Shown: positions 23,949-33,004, counted from the stretch's first letter. The stretch is 64,000 nt of DNA from Thysanoteuthis rhombus (GCA_963457665.1 OY735215.1:26900097-26964096); one strand, 5' to 3'. Numbers and translations are program-made. Notes: generated from the letters alone by a model not told the origin.

Positions 23949-26900
23949 TTTTAAAATTGTCGGTTTTCCAACTTACGGTGAGATTCTAACTTGCTGAATG
24001 TTTATTCTTTATTTCTGATCAACTCTTTTTATTCACTGCTGTAGAGTTGCGATAAAAATCAACAAAAAAAGATTAGGATGAGGTAAATAGTAGTAAAAAA
24101 AACTAATGACATTCAATGAAAATAGATAACAAGAAAAATAACATCAGTTTTGTTTGATTTACAGGAGAAATTGGCTAAGATTGCACTTGACATTTACGTA
24201 ATGGAAAGCATGGCTTACATGACTGCTGGTCTTCTAGACAGCTCCTCGAAAGCTGATGTCTCATTAGAAGCTGCAATGGTAAAGGTAAGAATAAGGGAAT
24301 TCTCACATAAATTTTTAGTAAACCGTGAAAATGTTGGCTAGTGTCTCTGTACGGTTTGTGTTGGGTACTATCACCTCTACTTGTACTGTAACTAATGAAC
24401 CACGATAACAAGCAGCTCTTGAACTTTTTTCAAAAATCATATTCATTCTAAATGGATTACGTTTATTCAAGTTTCAATGTATGGTACAAGTCTGTGTACA
24501 ATAATAGTTTTTTTTTATAATAGCTGTGTTCACAATTGTCTGGTTCAGAGGGAATATTGTTACAGAACCCTCAAGCATTATTTGATGGACTGCCTCTCCC
24601 AGCATTCTATGGACCCTAGTTTTGAAACCACATTTGGAGGTTACTGTCCAATAACTCAATCTGAGCCCACCAATCAAAGCTCATCCCACGATGGGAGTGG
24701 TCAGCATACACTGCTCCTTGTTATTTCATTGGTTACTGCTCTTGACCAATCCATGATGATTGCTCAAAATGATGTTAGCCTGTGGGTGGTATTTCTCAAC
24801 ATTTTAGCTTAGTGACTCCATTTAATCCTTGATGAAATTCTTACTGTGATTTCTTTTTCATTTTAACTGAAGTATCCATGAAATCCCTACATAATTTCGT
24901 TGACACCTGATAATTCTTAAATGGGAGGGTTTTATGACCCTTATTTAAGTCGGCCACAACTGTTTTAAGATAAGACTGGGACAAACCAGACATTGGAAAT
25001 CGGGGGGGGGGGTTATTTTTTCTTGTCCCTAATTCTTGAATGGTTATTCTTTCCTTAATGGTTGCTTTACAGTATATTTCATTAATTCAATTTCTATCTT
25101 TTTTTCCACTTTTCAGATTTATAGCTCTGAAAGAACCTGGGACTGCACAAGTGAATGTCTACAGATTCTTGGAGGTCTAGGCTACATGAAGGATTATCCT
25201 ATCCAGCGATATCTACGAGATTCTCGTATTTGTCTGATTTTTGAGGTTAGTTGCTATTGAATTTGAAAGTTATCTTCATCTTGATGAGAAATAAAAAAAT
25301 TCAGGTTTAAATTACAAAATTCAGGCTAATCAGGTTTTTTTTTTCTCTCCTGCTACTGCCTGAAATATTTCATTTGTAAGTGTAGAAAATGACACAAGTT
25401 ATAGAGTAGCTGTAAAGTCAGTGGGCAGTAATGATAAAAGCCTAAATACTCCCTATGTATACCATGTTCAAATACTGCTCTAAAATACAAATTTGATTTA
25501 TTTTTCGTTCATTTTTCTCTTCTCTCTTGCCATGTCACTCTATATGTGTAATCATTGGAGTAGGCAAAAGTTTCGTCTTTATTGAATCCTACCCATGGCA
25601 TCATGGGTTACATGAATAGCTATTAATAAATATTTTGCATTTCAGGGTACAAATGAAATTCTGCGTTTGTTTGTGGCTTTGACTGGTCTGAAGTATGCAG
25701 GGATGTCACTGAAAGAATTAATCAAGTGAGTTGCAATAAAATTTCACTTTGTTTTAAGTCTAACAAGAAATAAAGCTGCTGCTGCTGTCTATTGAGAAAA
25801 TATTCATGCATATTTCTCAGAGAATTTATGGTTTCAATGGATCGATTTTCCCAATTTATCAATTTTAGTACAGTAATTCTCCATGTATAATCTAGGTGTG
25901 TATCATCTATGGGAACATAATTGCCTGACACTTTAGCACTCTGTTGGATGTAGAAATTCGTTTGACTGCCATTATTGCCGTGATGATGATCGATAATATA
26001 GAAAACTGAAAATTCACTTGGCAGCTGTGCCAGTAATTTGCACTGAAACTGCTCTTTTCCTAGTATATCTCTGAATTTTTGAGATGAGGTATTATTATTG
26101 TTTCTGTTGATATGGACACGTGGCGCAGTGGTTACAGCATCAGACAAATTACTGTAAAGTATTCTGATGGTTCTAGGTTCAATCCTAGTGTGAGACAATA
26201 TAACAATACTACTAATGCTAAGAGGGGAGTACGGTCAATATACTCCCGTCGGATAAATAAAGGGTTTGTTTCGTTACTTCCCCACATCTACCAGATGATA
26301 CCTGACGAAGGCCATAGAGTGCAACGGCCGAAACGTTTGAAAAACAACCAAGATGAGGATGCTCTTTTCGTGTTGTCAAAATTTTAAGAACATGGGTCAA
26401 AAAAAAATTCTCTTTTATAATTATCATTGTTTCATTTTGTTTGTGAAAATGAAAATATGCAAGCAGTCAACACAATAATAATAAGCTTTGATGTGAGTAT
26501 CTTTTTTTTTTTTTTTTTCCCCCTCCAAAATACCTGTGCGTACACATACAATGTAATACACTAACTTGAAGCTGGACAAGAACATGAAATTCTTCTGTTT
26601 GTTCATTCAAGTAATTCAATGGTATTGGTATGTGGACTCCTGGGTGTCTGACAAATAATCAACAGGGTCCACAGTTGTGATCCCTCTAAACCTGACATTG
26701 CAGATATTGTGACAGAGAAATATCGTCTATCGCACAGTTATTGAAAAACAGAAATATTGTATGCAGACCTGTTCTATATATTAGAATTCAAATAAATATA
26801 ATCTTTAAAGGCCAAGAATTGCAGTTCATGGATCAGTCTGAAAACCAAATGCTAAAAATAGGGGTCTGCCAGAATATTTCCTTTATACAAGGGGTCCTTG

Positions 26901-29900
26901 AGTTCGCAGTTTTGAAACTACTGAAACTCTTTGACTTCTCCCTTCCCTACTGTTTGCTTATAGTTAGTTACACTGCTGTTTCAATAGTAACGATACTCTG
27001 CTACACTCAATCATTCATAACTAGTGTACATTTGAGGATGGATAATATTTACTACTTCGCGAGGTTTAATTTAAAATACACATTTTTCAACTCGTAACAT
27101 ACATTTTGGAGATGCAGATCAAAGAAAGGAACGCAGAATGTACAAGGATCATACTTTTTTTTTTTTTTTTTTTTTTATTCAATAAGGAATGCGGCCTAAT
27201 CGGGATGGGTTGTAGATTATTTATTGGGAATTAAAGTCATTCCTTTCCTAGTTATGGAGATTTTGGTAGATTCCATACTGAACAATATATTTTATTAAAA
27301 AAAATTAATTAATTATTTATTAAAAATATCATAGGTCATTGATTGTATTCATATAAGTGTTCATGATTTTTTTTTTTTTTTTTTTCTCTTACAGGAAACT
27401 AAGAGACCCTTTTAACAATCCAGGACTTCTTATGAAAACCGTTTATTCAAGTATGAGAAACCGTCTAGCAGACCCCAAACTGACACACGAATTAGCAGCT
27501 GCTGTGCACCCCACACTAAAGGTTTGTTTACTGACTTCTGCTTCTTAGTTCGTTTATTAAATTTTTGGTTTATTTTGTGATGTTCATTTCCAAGCTTCAA
27601 TTTTCCTTTTTTCTTTTTCAACTAAAAACTTTTCAGTCTTTTCATTAGACAACTGCTCTAAAACTCTCTTGACCTCTCTGAGTATGAATTTATGTTAGGT
27701 GTCTTTTTTTAAAAGAAAGAAAAGTATAACTTACTGTCAAGCAATATTTTCTCATTTTCAATATTGTTTTATAAGATTTTAAAGTTTTTTTCATTTCAAG
27801 AAATTGTACTTCAATTCAATGCAGAAAATAAGAAATTTGAAAAAAAGAGAAGGAAAAATTGAAGTTGAATTGATTATTTCAAATATAAAAAAAGATCTCA
27901 AGTGAGTTTATCCAGAATGTGTTGCCTGATTCTTTGATTAATATCCACATCTGAATTTAGTATGACAAGGAAGGAGAGCATGTTGGGGAAAAATATATTT
28001 GTGTAAAGAAAAAAAAAAGCTGCCTTCATCATTAGGCTACAGATTTTTTAAATTTTTCCTTACATAGATATTGCATTTTTTATCTTACTTCTGTGATGTT
28101 CCTTTGACTTAGAAAAAGATTTTTAGTTATTTATCTTTGTTTCATTCAGCCACAAGCAGACATTTTGGAGAAATGTACAGCTCAATTCAAAAAGATTGTT
28201 GAAATTGTTCTATCAAGACATGGAAATGTAAGTTGGTTGTTAATATCCTTTCATGCTTCTGTCTTTCCTGTTATGATTTTCCTTTTCTAATTTTTCAGTT
28301 CATTTATAGCATATTGTAGATTTTACAAACAACAAATGTGACCTCATAAAAGATGTTAAACAGTTTTTTGTTAATCTCCACCAGAAGTTAATGTCTATAA
28401 TTTTGAAGTAAGGAAGCGTTAAGAAAAAAAAAGCATTTTTTTTTCTCTTCTCTCCAACCAGAAATTAGTGGTGTAAGTGTAGGGTCAAAGTTCATCAGAT
28501 TTTTCTGGAGAATTTCAGCCTTTCTCCATAACTTTCACTAGTATCTGTTTAGATGGGTTCCAGATTGGTCAAGTTGTCAGATTATTGCAGCTTTACCATG
28601 AAGAGTTTAATGTTAATGTTTGCTAATTTAAAAAAAAAATTATTTCAATGTAGGATATAGTATTTTGGGGGCTTTTCCATTTGTCCCCATCAGTCCAAAA
28701 TTTTTATAACCGCCAGGAATTGATGTGTTAAATTTATTCTGTTAGTACCTACTCTTTCTCCAAAGGTTGAGGTTTTTGTGGTGTGGGCTAACAGAAAAGA
28801 CCTGGCATTTTTGTCTTTTTTAGAAAGAATAAGAAAATCAACTTGGAGGAAAATTAAAAAAAAAACTTATTTTGCCTAATATTATCTGGTTGTTATCTAC
28901 CTGTCTGAAAGTAATCACAATAAAAGGCTTCTTCTATATTCATTTATACCCACGATATACACATATATTTTGAGAATTGAAGAAAAAGATTTGTCTGCAT
29001 ATTTGTATCTAACACTTAAAATGTAAATTATCAAAGTCTCAGAAGGAGTTTGTATCCAGATATAAGTGATTGTCAAGAACATTTGTTGGTACATTCTGTA
29101 ATTTTAAGATGAGTTATTATCATTCCAAGATGGGTTTTTTTTCCCCCTCTCCATTTTTTTTATTATAAATAATTTTTTGTATCGAGATGTTTTAAATTGC
29201 AGAAAATTGTTGAGGAACAAATGGAAGTTCAGCGGATTGCTAACATTGTTATTGACCTCTACGCCATGACAGCTTGTATCTCCCGATCGTCCAGATCTTA
29301 TTGCATTGGCCTCAAAAATGCTGACCACGAGGTATACAACCTTTCTTTTCCAACTTCTTGCATGCTGTGCTGCTTTGGGTCTCTATCATCTCCTGTGCCC
29401 CAAATTTGATGTTAATTCTTTGGCTTCTTTCAGTTGAATATCACAAATGGAGAATAGATTTTAGATGGTCTTCTTGATTCCACATTCACAAAAAAAAAAT
29501 AGCTCAAAAACTACGGGTCGGAATTTTTTCATTAAAACCAAACAAATTGTAGAAAATAGAAAACACAAAATCATTAAAGGATAATACCCTGAAATTTCGA
29601 CAAAAGTTAATGGAATTTTGAAACCACCCACACAAGGTTCTAAAATGGTTTTGCTGAGAACTGCAAATTAATCCTTTACTGTAATTATGTTGGGTGTGGT
29701 GCCTTATGCATTTGAGCTGGTTCTAGTTTAACTTTCATTTAATTATTGACTTGGATTGATAAAGGCTTGGAAAGTAGCTGTGAAGTTTTTTCTAGGTGAC
29801 AAAATATGGTACTAATATAGGAGTGGGGTCTAATAGACTAAGCACCATAAGTTATTCCAATTGAATTTTTAAAATAAAACTTTTCGAGACCAGATATGCA

Positions 29901-32076
29901 TGAAAATAATTTCTTACAGAATGGCTCCAGGTCTGAATTGAATGAAGATATTTTTTGTTTAATTTTTTATGATGAATTTTATTTTATTGTAAATTAATTT
30001 TTATGACTTAAACTTCAGCTTAATTTTTTAGTTGCCTTTTTATTTGCATTTTTTTTTTTTTTTTTTTTTTTTCCAACCAGCCTTATAAAAGTTATAAAAC
30101 TTCCCTCTCTCAGATTACACTTTTTTTTCTTTTTTTTTTGTCAGTTTTGTGGTTTTATCAGAGGAAGATAATTTTATTTCATTTTTTTATGAAGTTATTT
30201 GTTATGAATAAAAGTTAAAATAAAAAAGCAACTAAAAAAAAAAAGAAAAATTGGGACACGATTTATTCTTTCCACAGATTAATTTACTCTTTCTTCTATT
30301 ACTAACCCATAAATCTACGAAGCTATAGTTTTTATTTTTATTTAAAAATAAGCATGAAATTTCTTTTTACATTTCACACTGCTCTTGAGAGACCAATAAT
30401 TGATCAAAGAATTTTTTCACCTCTGCAGGTTATGCTGACAAAAGCTTTCTGTTTGGAAGCAAACAAACGAATCTTTGAAAATGTCAAAGATTTGGAAATG
30501 GGTAAGTTAAAAAAATTGCTTTAGTCATTTGAATGAAGACTACTTTCTCTATTACTTACTCAAGTCAAAGTTATGTGGAAGATTGGGATTACAGTTCAAA
30601 TAATCCTGCCTTTCTTCATTACAGTATCAATTAGATACAAAGATATTCATAGGAAACAAGTATTATCTAGTCCATGTTGAGAATTTATTTAAACCTTTTG
30701 TTAAATTCCAGTCCATATTTGGTTTGCTTGGTGTTGTAGGCATCTTATGCCTATTTTTGTGGACATCTTTATATCATAAACATGCTTCATGGGGTGTTAT
30801 CTGAGCTATGACTCTAACCACCCAAACAATATAAAAAGACAGGCATAAGATGCCTACAACACCAGGCAAAACAAATTTGCAGCAACCTGGACACCTACTA
30901 ATAGATGTTATTGTATGAAAAAAAACAAACAGTCTCCTAATAATAAACAATTACCTAGCTGATCTGATAACCAAAAGAGCTGACAAATGCAGACAACTGG
31001 ATAGCGCAATGAAACCAAACTCAGCCGTTCTCTTAATACATCGAAGATGTTTTTGAGAAAATTAAGATCGTGTCATCAGTACATGTGGATGGTATTCTGA
31101 AGTGGGACCACCACCCTCACCTACCCCCCCCCCAAAACACATGACCAGAAACTGCATATATTCTATTCCATGTATCTGTGGTAGATATTATAAAGGTGAA
31201 ATATGCTGGCCTGTAAAAATAAGAATTGAAGAGCACAGGAAAGCCATGACAAATACAAATCTATCGTGGCAGACCACATTTGTAGGGAGCAGGGTGAGCG
31301 TAGGCCCCTATGAGATTAAATTATTATTTGATTAATTATTAATGGAGAGAACAATTGGGAATATGACTGAAAGCAACACATAATTTCTTCAGTCAAACCA
31401 AGTAGCTGGAATTGATATCCATTGCATTTGGAAGCCTGCGGACATGGATGAAACTTGGAAAAAAAAAATGAACATGTAGATGAGGAAAATCGTAATAAAA
31501 AGTCTCGTATATCTACTAGTTTATTTATCAGATATACAATACAGAAGTTTCAGCATAATTTAAGAAAAAAATTCTATTCTAATTATGTTTAAAAATTATT
31601 TATAGGATTTTGAAAAAAAAGAAATATTTGTCAAGTCATAAACTTGTGCCCCCCCCTTTTTTTTCCCTTTCATATACCTCAATTTATCAAATCCCAAACT
31701 TCAATTTCTGAGAATTGATCATTTTTTAGTGAATATTTCTAGATTATTTTCATGTGTATTTTTGGAAAATTTTCTTTTTCCATCCAGTATAACACTGTTT
31801 ACAACCAGAGGCTGTGAATCTGTTTCCTTACTGTATACTCTCTCTACACTTATGCATCTATGTTCCCAATGATTTAGTCTCATGTTCCCACTAATTTTCC
31901 ATTTACAAAAAATGTTCTGCTTCAACTTTGGTTCACAATGGACTAATCCTCTTATTTCATTATTTTTTCTTTTAGGTGATGTATTGAACAATGATGAGAA
32001 CCTCCGCCAGATCTGTGATCGAATAATCAAATCCAATGGTTATGCAGCTGAACATCCTCTAACACGGAATTGGTGA
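3020..32076 (+). CDS. ACAD9: ACAD9, acyl-CoA dehydrogenase family member 9 (18 coding exons, complete)
   Basis: Flavoenzyme of the acyl-CoA dehydrogenase superfamily. In vertebrates ACAD9 is a mitochondrial inner-membrane protein that works mainly as a complex I assembly factor with ECSIT and NDUFAF1, with residual long-chain acyl-CoA dehydrogenase activity. Joining 18 exons gives one unbroken frame of 659 codons plus TGA (human ACAD9 is 621). Residues 1-33 are rich in R, K, S and T and lack acidic residues early on, as in a matrix-targeting peptide. FAD/substrate signatures are CLTEPSSGSD (from about residue 215) and WITNGGL (about 255). The catalytic base is the Glu of IFEGTNEILR, here E464. 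The C-terminal extension shared with VLCAD is complete. I prefer ACAD9 to ACADVL because [19 protein letters not shown] and the end HPLTRNW match ACAD9. The in-frame stop at 2966 and no other in-frame ATG before 3020 fix the start, although its Kozak context is weak. Exon coordinates are given as separate entries. Confidence 0.96.
8779..8921. repeat. Compound (TA)n/(TATATTTATATTA)n microsatellite
   Basis: ACAD9 intron 1. About 135 bases of only A and T, in a (TA)n core plus repeated TATATATTTATATTATA words, ending in (AC)4. Elsewhere this intron holds a hammerhead-like hairpin tail near 9120 and a second (TA)n tract. I see nothing else defined between 3284 and 8700. Confidence 0.9.
9117..9172 (+). 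ncRNA. Hammerhead-ribozyme-like hairpin tail, copy 1
   Basis: The core CTGATGA (9123-9129) and GAAAC (9145-9149) enclose a hairpin GCCC-GAAGA-GGGC. ACA at 9148-9150 can pair with TGT at 9163-9165 as a short helix III before the candidate cleavage triplet GTA (9164-9166). TTGC before the core can pair with GCGA after the triplet as helix I. This is the type-I layout. One extra base on each side at the foot of helix II (G and A) departs from the canonical G10.1-C11.1 pair, so activity is doubtful. It sits at the end of a repeat and next to (TA)n, as in Penelope-like elements and retrozymes. Confidence 0.45.
9184..9223. repeat. (TA)n microsatellite
   Basis: A run of about 14 TA units followed by AGATATAGATATAA. 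It lies directly after the hairpin tail at 9117-9172, as expected for the 3' end of a retroelement. Confidence 0.9.
9960..10053 (+). CDS. ACAD9: ACAD9 exon 2 (residues 89-119)
   Basis: Acceptor TTTTTAG, donor G|GTAAAA, ends in phase 1. Encodes the start of the alpha-helical N-terminal dehydrogenase domain, with the family pattern VEKFF at its end. The preceding intron of 6.7 kb is the longest in the gene. Confidence 0.93.
11280..11381 (+). CDS. ACAD9: ACAD9 exon 3 (residues 120-153)
   Basis: Encodes [13 protein letters not shown] and the turn [12 protein letters not shown] typical of the family. Acceptor CTCTTTTAG, donor G|GTAAGG. Carries a split Gly codon into exon 4. Confidence 0.95.
12481..12815. 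mobile_element. Foldback element with about 86-base inverted arms
   Basis: The left arm (12481-12566) and right arm (about 12728-12813) are reverse complements over about 86 bases. I see one mismatch (GAGGCAG against GAGACAG). The spacer is about 160 bases. The outer arm ends run into TA/TG microsatellite, and the inner ends finish in TGTCAAT/ATTGACA. The near identity points to a recent origin, such as an inverted duplication of a retroelement tail or a MITE. The hammerhead-like hairpin lies just inside the right arm. Confidence 0.8.
12689..12724 (+). ncRNA. Hammerhead-ribozyme-like hairpin tail, copy 2
   Basis: CTGATGA (12692-12698), an extra T, a hairpin GGGA-GAAA-TCCC, then GAAAC (12712-12716). 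AC-AT-GT gives a minimal helix III before the triplet GTA (12719-12721). CCA before the core pairs with TGG after the triplet as helix I. It is closer to the consensus than copy 1, because C11.1 before GAAA is kept. The extra base before helix II and the two-pair helix III leave self-cleavage uncertain. Confidence 0.45.
13300..13406 (+). CDS. ACAD9: ACAD9 exon 4 (residues 154-189)
   Basis: Encodes the end of the N-terminal helical domain, with the conserved segment [12 protein letters not shown]. Acceptor TTGTTTTAG, donor AAG|GTAACA, ends in phase 0. Confidence 0.95.
14330..14545 (-). mobile_element. tRNA-derived SINE remnant
   Basis: ACAD9 intron 4. Read on the minus strand, TGGCCCAACAGG (14522-14511) fits the RNA polymerase III A box. 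AGTTCAAACTC (about 14479-14469) fits the B box, about 32 bases further on, as in a tRNA. The following 130 bases would be the SINE body. Its far boundary is not visible and it is diverged, so the limits are approximate. Confidence 0.55.
14738..14838 (+). CDS. ACAD9: ACAD9 exon 5 (residues 190-222)
   Basis: Encodes [10 protein letters not shown] and the first half of the FAD-contacting motif, [10 protein letters not shown]. The Ser codon is split with exon 6. Two long pyrimidine arrays fill the following intron. Confidence 0.95.
14915..15830 (+). repeat. Homopyrimidine minisatellite 1 (18-bp then 25-bp units)
   Basis: ACAD9 intron 5. The first 100 bases repeat an 18-bp unit (CTATTTTCTTTCTTTCTT). 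The rest is about 29 copies of a 25-bp unit built on TTTATTTCTTCTTTC and TTTCTCCTCT, with a few C-to-T variants. Each unit has a single A as its only purine. The plus-strand open frame across it is an artefact of low complexity: 25 is not a multiple of 3 and no stop word can arise. Confidence 0.97.
16278..16984 (+). repeat. Homopyrimidine minisatellite 2 (25-bp units)
   Basis: ACAD9 intron 5, about 450 bases after array 1. Unit CTGTTTCTCTTTC + TTTTCCCTCTTT (25 bp), about 26 copies, with one purine (G) per unit. The first few units have TTTTTCC instead of TTTTCCC, and one unit is a partial deletion near 16550. Open frames on both strands here are artefacts. Confidence 0.97.
17033..17251 (+). 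repeat. Unnamed interspersed repeat, copy 1
   Basis: ACAD9 intron 5, after array 2. It shares several ordered blocks with 25415-25624: GGGCAGTGATG, GATCAAAT, CTCTATATATGTCATGG and TTGATCCTACCTATG, the last followed by GTGGGTTATAT. Spacing is preserved and divergence is high, so this is an old family with at least two copies in this gene. Confidence 0.55.
17306..17456 (+). CDS. ACAD9: ACAD9 exon 6 (residues 223-273)
   Basis: Encodes [12 protein letters not shown] and the beta-domain motif [12 protein letters not shown]. The donor AAG|GTTGAG is weaker than the others in the gene. The downstream frame and the family alignment still require this junction. Confidence 0.92.
18819..18921 (+). CDS. 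ACAD9: ACAD9 exon 7 (residues 274-307)
   Basis: Encodes the beta-domain stretch [14 protein letters not shown] followed by the ACAD9-type sequence [15 protein letters not shown]. Donor A|GTAAGT. The Thr codon is split with exon 8. Confidence 0.95.
18992..19669 (+). repeat. Homopyrimidine minisatellite 3 (20-bp units)
   Basis: ACAD9 intron 7, just after exon 7. The core is a 20-bp unit (CCTTTTTCTTTTCTTTTTTT), about 11 regular copies around 19125-19340, flanked by degenerate T/C tracts. The only purines are a few A and G after 19483. Open frames here are artefacts. Confidence 0.96.
20392..20465 (+). CDS. ACAD9: ACAD9 exon 8 (residues 308-332)
   Basis: Encodes [11 protein letters not shown] and IGEVGRGFN, the end of the middle beta domain. 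Acceptor CTTTACAG, donor AAT|GTAAAT. Confidence 0.95.
20606..20726 (-). pseudogene. 5S rRNA-derived sequence (pseudogene or head of a 5S-type SINE)
   Basis: ACAD9 intron 8. The reverse complement follows 5S rRNA along its whole length of about 120 bases. The 5' region reads TATGGCC. The box A region GAAGTTAAGCAACATC is intact. The box C region GTACCTAAATGGGTGACC is nearly intact, and the end is CAGGTGCTGTAAGC. Scattered substitutions argue against a functional 5S gene. Sequence on the 3' side (lower coordinates, to about 20500) could be the body of a 5S-derived SINE. Confidence 0.8.
21252..21327 (+). CDS. ACAD9: ACAD9 exon 9 (residues 333-357)
   Basis: Encodes the start of the C-terminal helical domain, with the conserved [13 protein letters not shown] 23-base T-only acceptor tract with one C precedes it. 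Donor G|GTAAGC. Confidence 0.95.
23057..23127 (+). CDS. ACAD9: ACAD9 exon 10 (residues 358-381)
   Basis: Encodes the family motif R-x-Q-F-G-R-K ([12 protein letters not shown]), which contacts FAD of the neighbouring subunit in this superfamily. Acceptor TCTTGTAG, donor AAG|GTAATC. Confidence 0.95.
24165..24284 (+). CDS. ACAD9: ACAD9 exon 11 (residues 382-421)
   Basis: Encodes [14 protein letters not shown] and SLEAAMVK, part of the C-terminal helical bundle. Acceptor ATTTACAG, donor AAG|GTAAGA, phase 0 at both ends. Confidence 0.95.
25117..25245 (+). CDS. ACAD9: ACAD9 exon 12 (residues 422-464)
   Basis: Encodes the dehydrogenase signature [13 protein letters not shown] and the arm leading to the active site, [11 protein letters not shown]. 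The last codon, GAG (E464), aligns with the catalytic base of VLCAD/ACAD9, so the exon junction directly follows the catalytic residue. Confidence 0.95.
25415..25624 (+). repeat. Unnamed interspersed repeat, copy 2
   Basis: ACAD9 intron 12, ending about 20 bases before exon 13. It is the partner of 17033-17251: GGGCAGTAATGATAAAAGC, GTTCAAAT, CTCTATATGTGTAATCATT and TTGAATCCTACCCATGG, then CATGGGTTACAT, in the same order and orientation. Confidence 0.55.
25646..25725 (+). CDS. ACAD9: ACAD9 exon 13 (residues 465-490)
   Basis: Encodes [16 protein letters not shown], completing the active-site signature. Acceptor GCATTTCAG, donor AA|GTGAGT. The Lys codon is split with exon 14. Confidence 0.95.
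26112..26395 (+). mobile_element. tRNA-derived SINE with hairpin tail
   Basis: ACAD9 intron 13. The head is tRNA-like, with A box TGGCGCAGTGG (26121-26131) and B box GGTTCAATCC (26176-26185) at tRNA spacing. A body of about 120 bases follows. The tail carries CTGACGA (26302-26308), a hairpin with GGCC on both sides, and GAAAC (26330-26334), then about 60 more bases. The tail resembles the two hammerhead-like tails at 9117 and 12689. Here no usable helix III follows GAAAC. The open frame across it is incidental. Confidence 0.8.
27395..27521 (+). CDS. ACAD9: ACAD9 exon 14 (residues 491-533)
   Basis: First exon of the C-terminal extension unique to ACAD9/VLCAD, with [12 protein letters not shown] and AAAVHPTLK. 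Acceptor TCTCTTACAG, donor AAG|GTTTGT. Confidence 0.9.
28150..28227 (+). CDS. ACAD9: ACAD9 exon 15 (residues 534-559)
   Basis: Short helical exon of the C-terminal extension ([20 protein letters not shown]). Acceptor TTCATTCAG, donor AAT|GTAAGT, phase 0 at both ends. Confidence 0.92.
29203..29331 (+). CDS. ACAD9: ACAD9 exon 16 (residues 560-602)
   Basis: Encodes [20 protein letters not shown] followed by [11 protein letters not shown], matching the conserved late block of ACAD9. Acceptor AAATTGCAG, donor GAG|GTATAC. Confidence 0.95.
30429..30501 (+). CDS. ACAD9: ACAD9 exon 17 (residues 603-626)
   Basis: Encodes [12 protein letters not shown], aligned with the conserved late helix. Acceptor CTCTGCAG, donor G|GTAAGT. 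Confidence 0.94.
30718..30875. repeat. Inverted repeat, arms of about 41 bases
   Basis: ACAD9 intron 17. GGTGTTGTAGGCATCTTATG on the left returns as its reverse complement near 30843-30862. The match extends outward and inward to about 41 bases with a few mismatches, and the loop is about 75 bases. It lies about 270 bases before a GIY-YIG fragment and may be the terminal part of the same element. Confidence 0.75.
31141..31305 (+). pseudogene. Decayed GIY-YIG endonuclease fragment, Penelope-like element
   Basis: ACAD9 intron 17. The frame reads [16 protein letters not shown] and then [12 protein letters not shown]. This fits the GIY-YIG pattern of Penelope-like retrotransposons: IYSIPC, a CG-x-YY-x-G turn, and the R...E-H helix. 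The usual YIG is YKG here. It is cut on both sides; no reverse transcriptase is recognisable, and a C-run precedes it. It is certainly inactive. GIY-YIG domains also occur elsewhere, but the IPC-CG spacing favours Penelope. Confidence 0.65.
31976..32076 (+). CDS. ACAD9: ACAD9 exon 18 (residues 627-659 and stop)
   Basis: Encodes the C-terminus, ending [10 protein letters not shown] and TGA at 32074-32076. Vertebrate ACAD9 ends with a comparable HPL-x-R motif, so the C-terminus is complete. Confidence 0.95.
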
Positions 32077-32272
32077 TAGCACCAGATGCTTTCCAAGTCT
32101 CATTTTACAAAAGAAAAAAAAAAAATGGAGAAAAAGCGTGTGTATGTTGTGGGACAGGACTAAAATGCTGTATGGATGTAGTTTTCATCTCGGGGTTTCT
32201 ATATTTATATCATCAAAAGCTAAACCACTTAACATCTTAATTTATTTGCTTTTGGTTCAGAAGGATTTCTGA

Positions 32273-33004
32273 AATAAATTTCAAATCTTTTAGATGATTC
32301 TCGTACACTTCATAGCAAGGATAAATAAACTGATGATTTTTAGGCAGCCAGTTTAAATGTTATATTTAAAATTTAATTTCTTATTCAGTTACGTGGGATT
32401 AATTCTTCTTAATTGCTTTATGTATCACTTAGCCTTACGGTAAGAACTCCAAACGATATCTTTGTATGATTTACCTGTTGCTGAGACCTGTCCTCCTTGC
32501 AACACTGAAAATCCTAATATGTACCTGAGTGAACATTTTATGGAATTGTTTCATCTGTGCTCAGATGGCAAGAGCTTTCGTGATAAAGTCCACTACTTGA
32601 CCTGTTACAAGTTATGGACATTGTTAAGCTACTGTAACGAAAACTTTGTTTACCTAAGGTGAAATATCTTGCATATCAGCCTTTGTTGAAATTTGAATTT
32701 TATATTAGAAATATTTATTTCTTTTATGTTGCATATTTACTTTCATATTATGAAGATAGCTTTTGTTAATGTGTAAATTATTGACTTTTAAGAATTCTTA
32801 GTCATTTGATTGCAAGAGAACTGATATATATATATATTTTTTTTTCTGTATTATTTTTATTTTTTTTTCTATAAATTCCTTAGTTAAGCCCTCCCAGTCT
32901 CTACTAAAAAAAAATCATTACGGTAATTGGCAAATATATTGTAATTTTATTTTCCACTTTTTAAATGTAAGGAAAAATCCATTTCTGCTATTTTTCTAAA
33001 TAAA
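32273..33004 (+). terminator. ACAD9: ACAD9 3' UTR with candidate poly(A) signals
   Basis: AATAAA occurs at 32273-32278, 32324-32329 and 32999-33004, which are 197, 248 and 923 bases after the stop codon. The first two are the likelier processing signals. The sequence alone does not decide among them. Confidence 0.6.

Noticed and set aside
24477..24812. Plus-strand open frame of 111 codons in ACAD9 intron 11
   Set aside because: It overlaps another frame on the minus strand, resembles no family, and lies between well-supported exons. It may be an unclassified repeat.
26112..26387. Open frame of 91 codons
   Set aside because: It coincides with a tRNA-derived SINE; the frame is chance.
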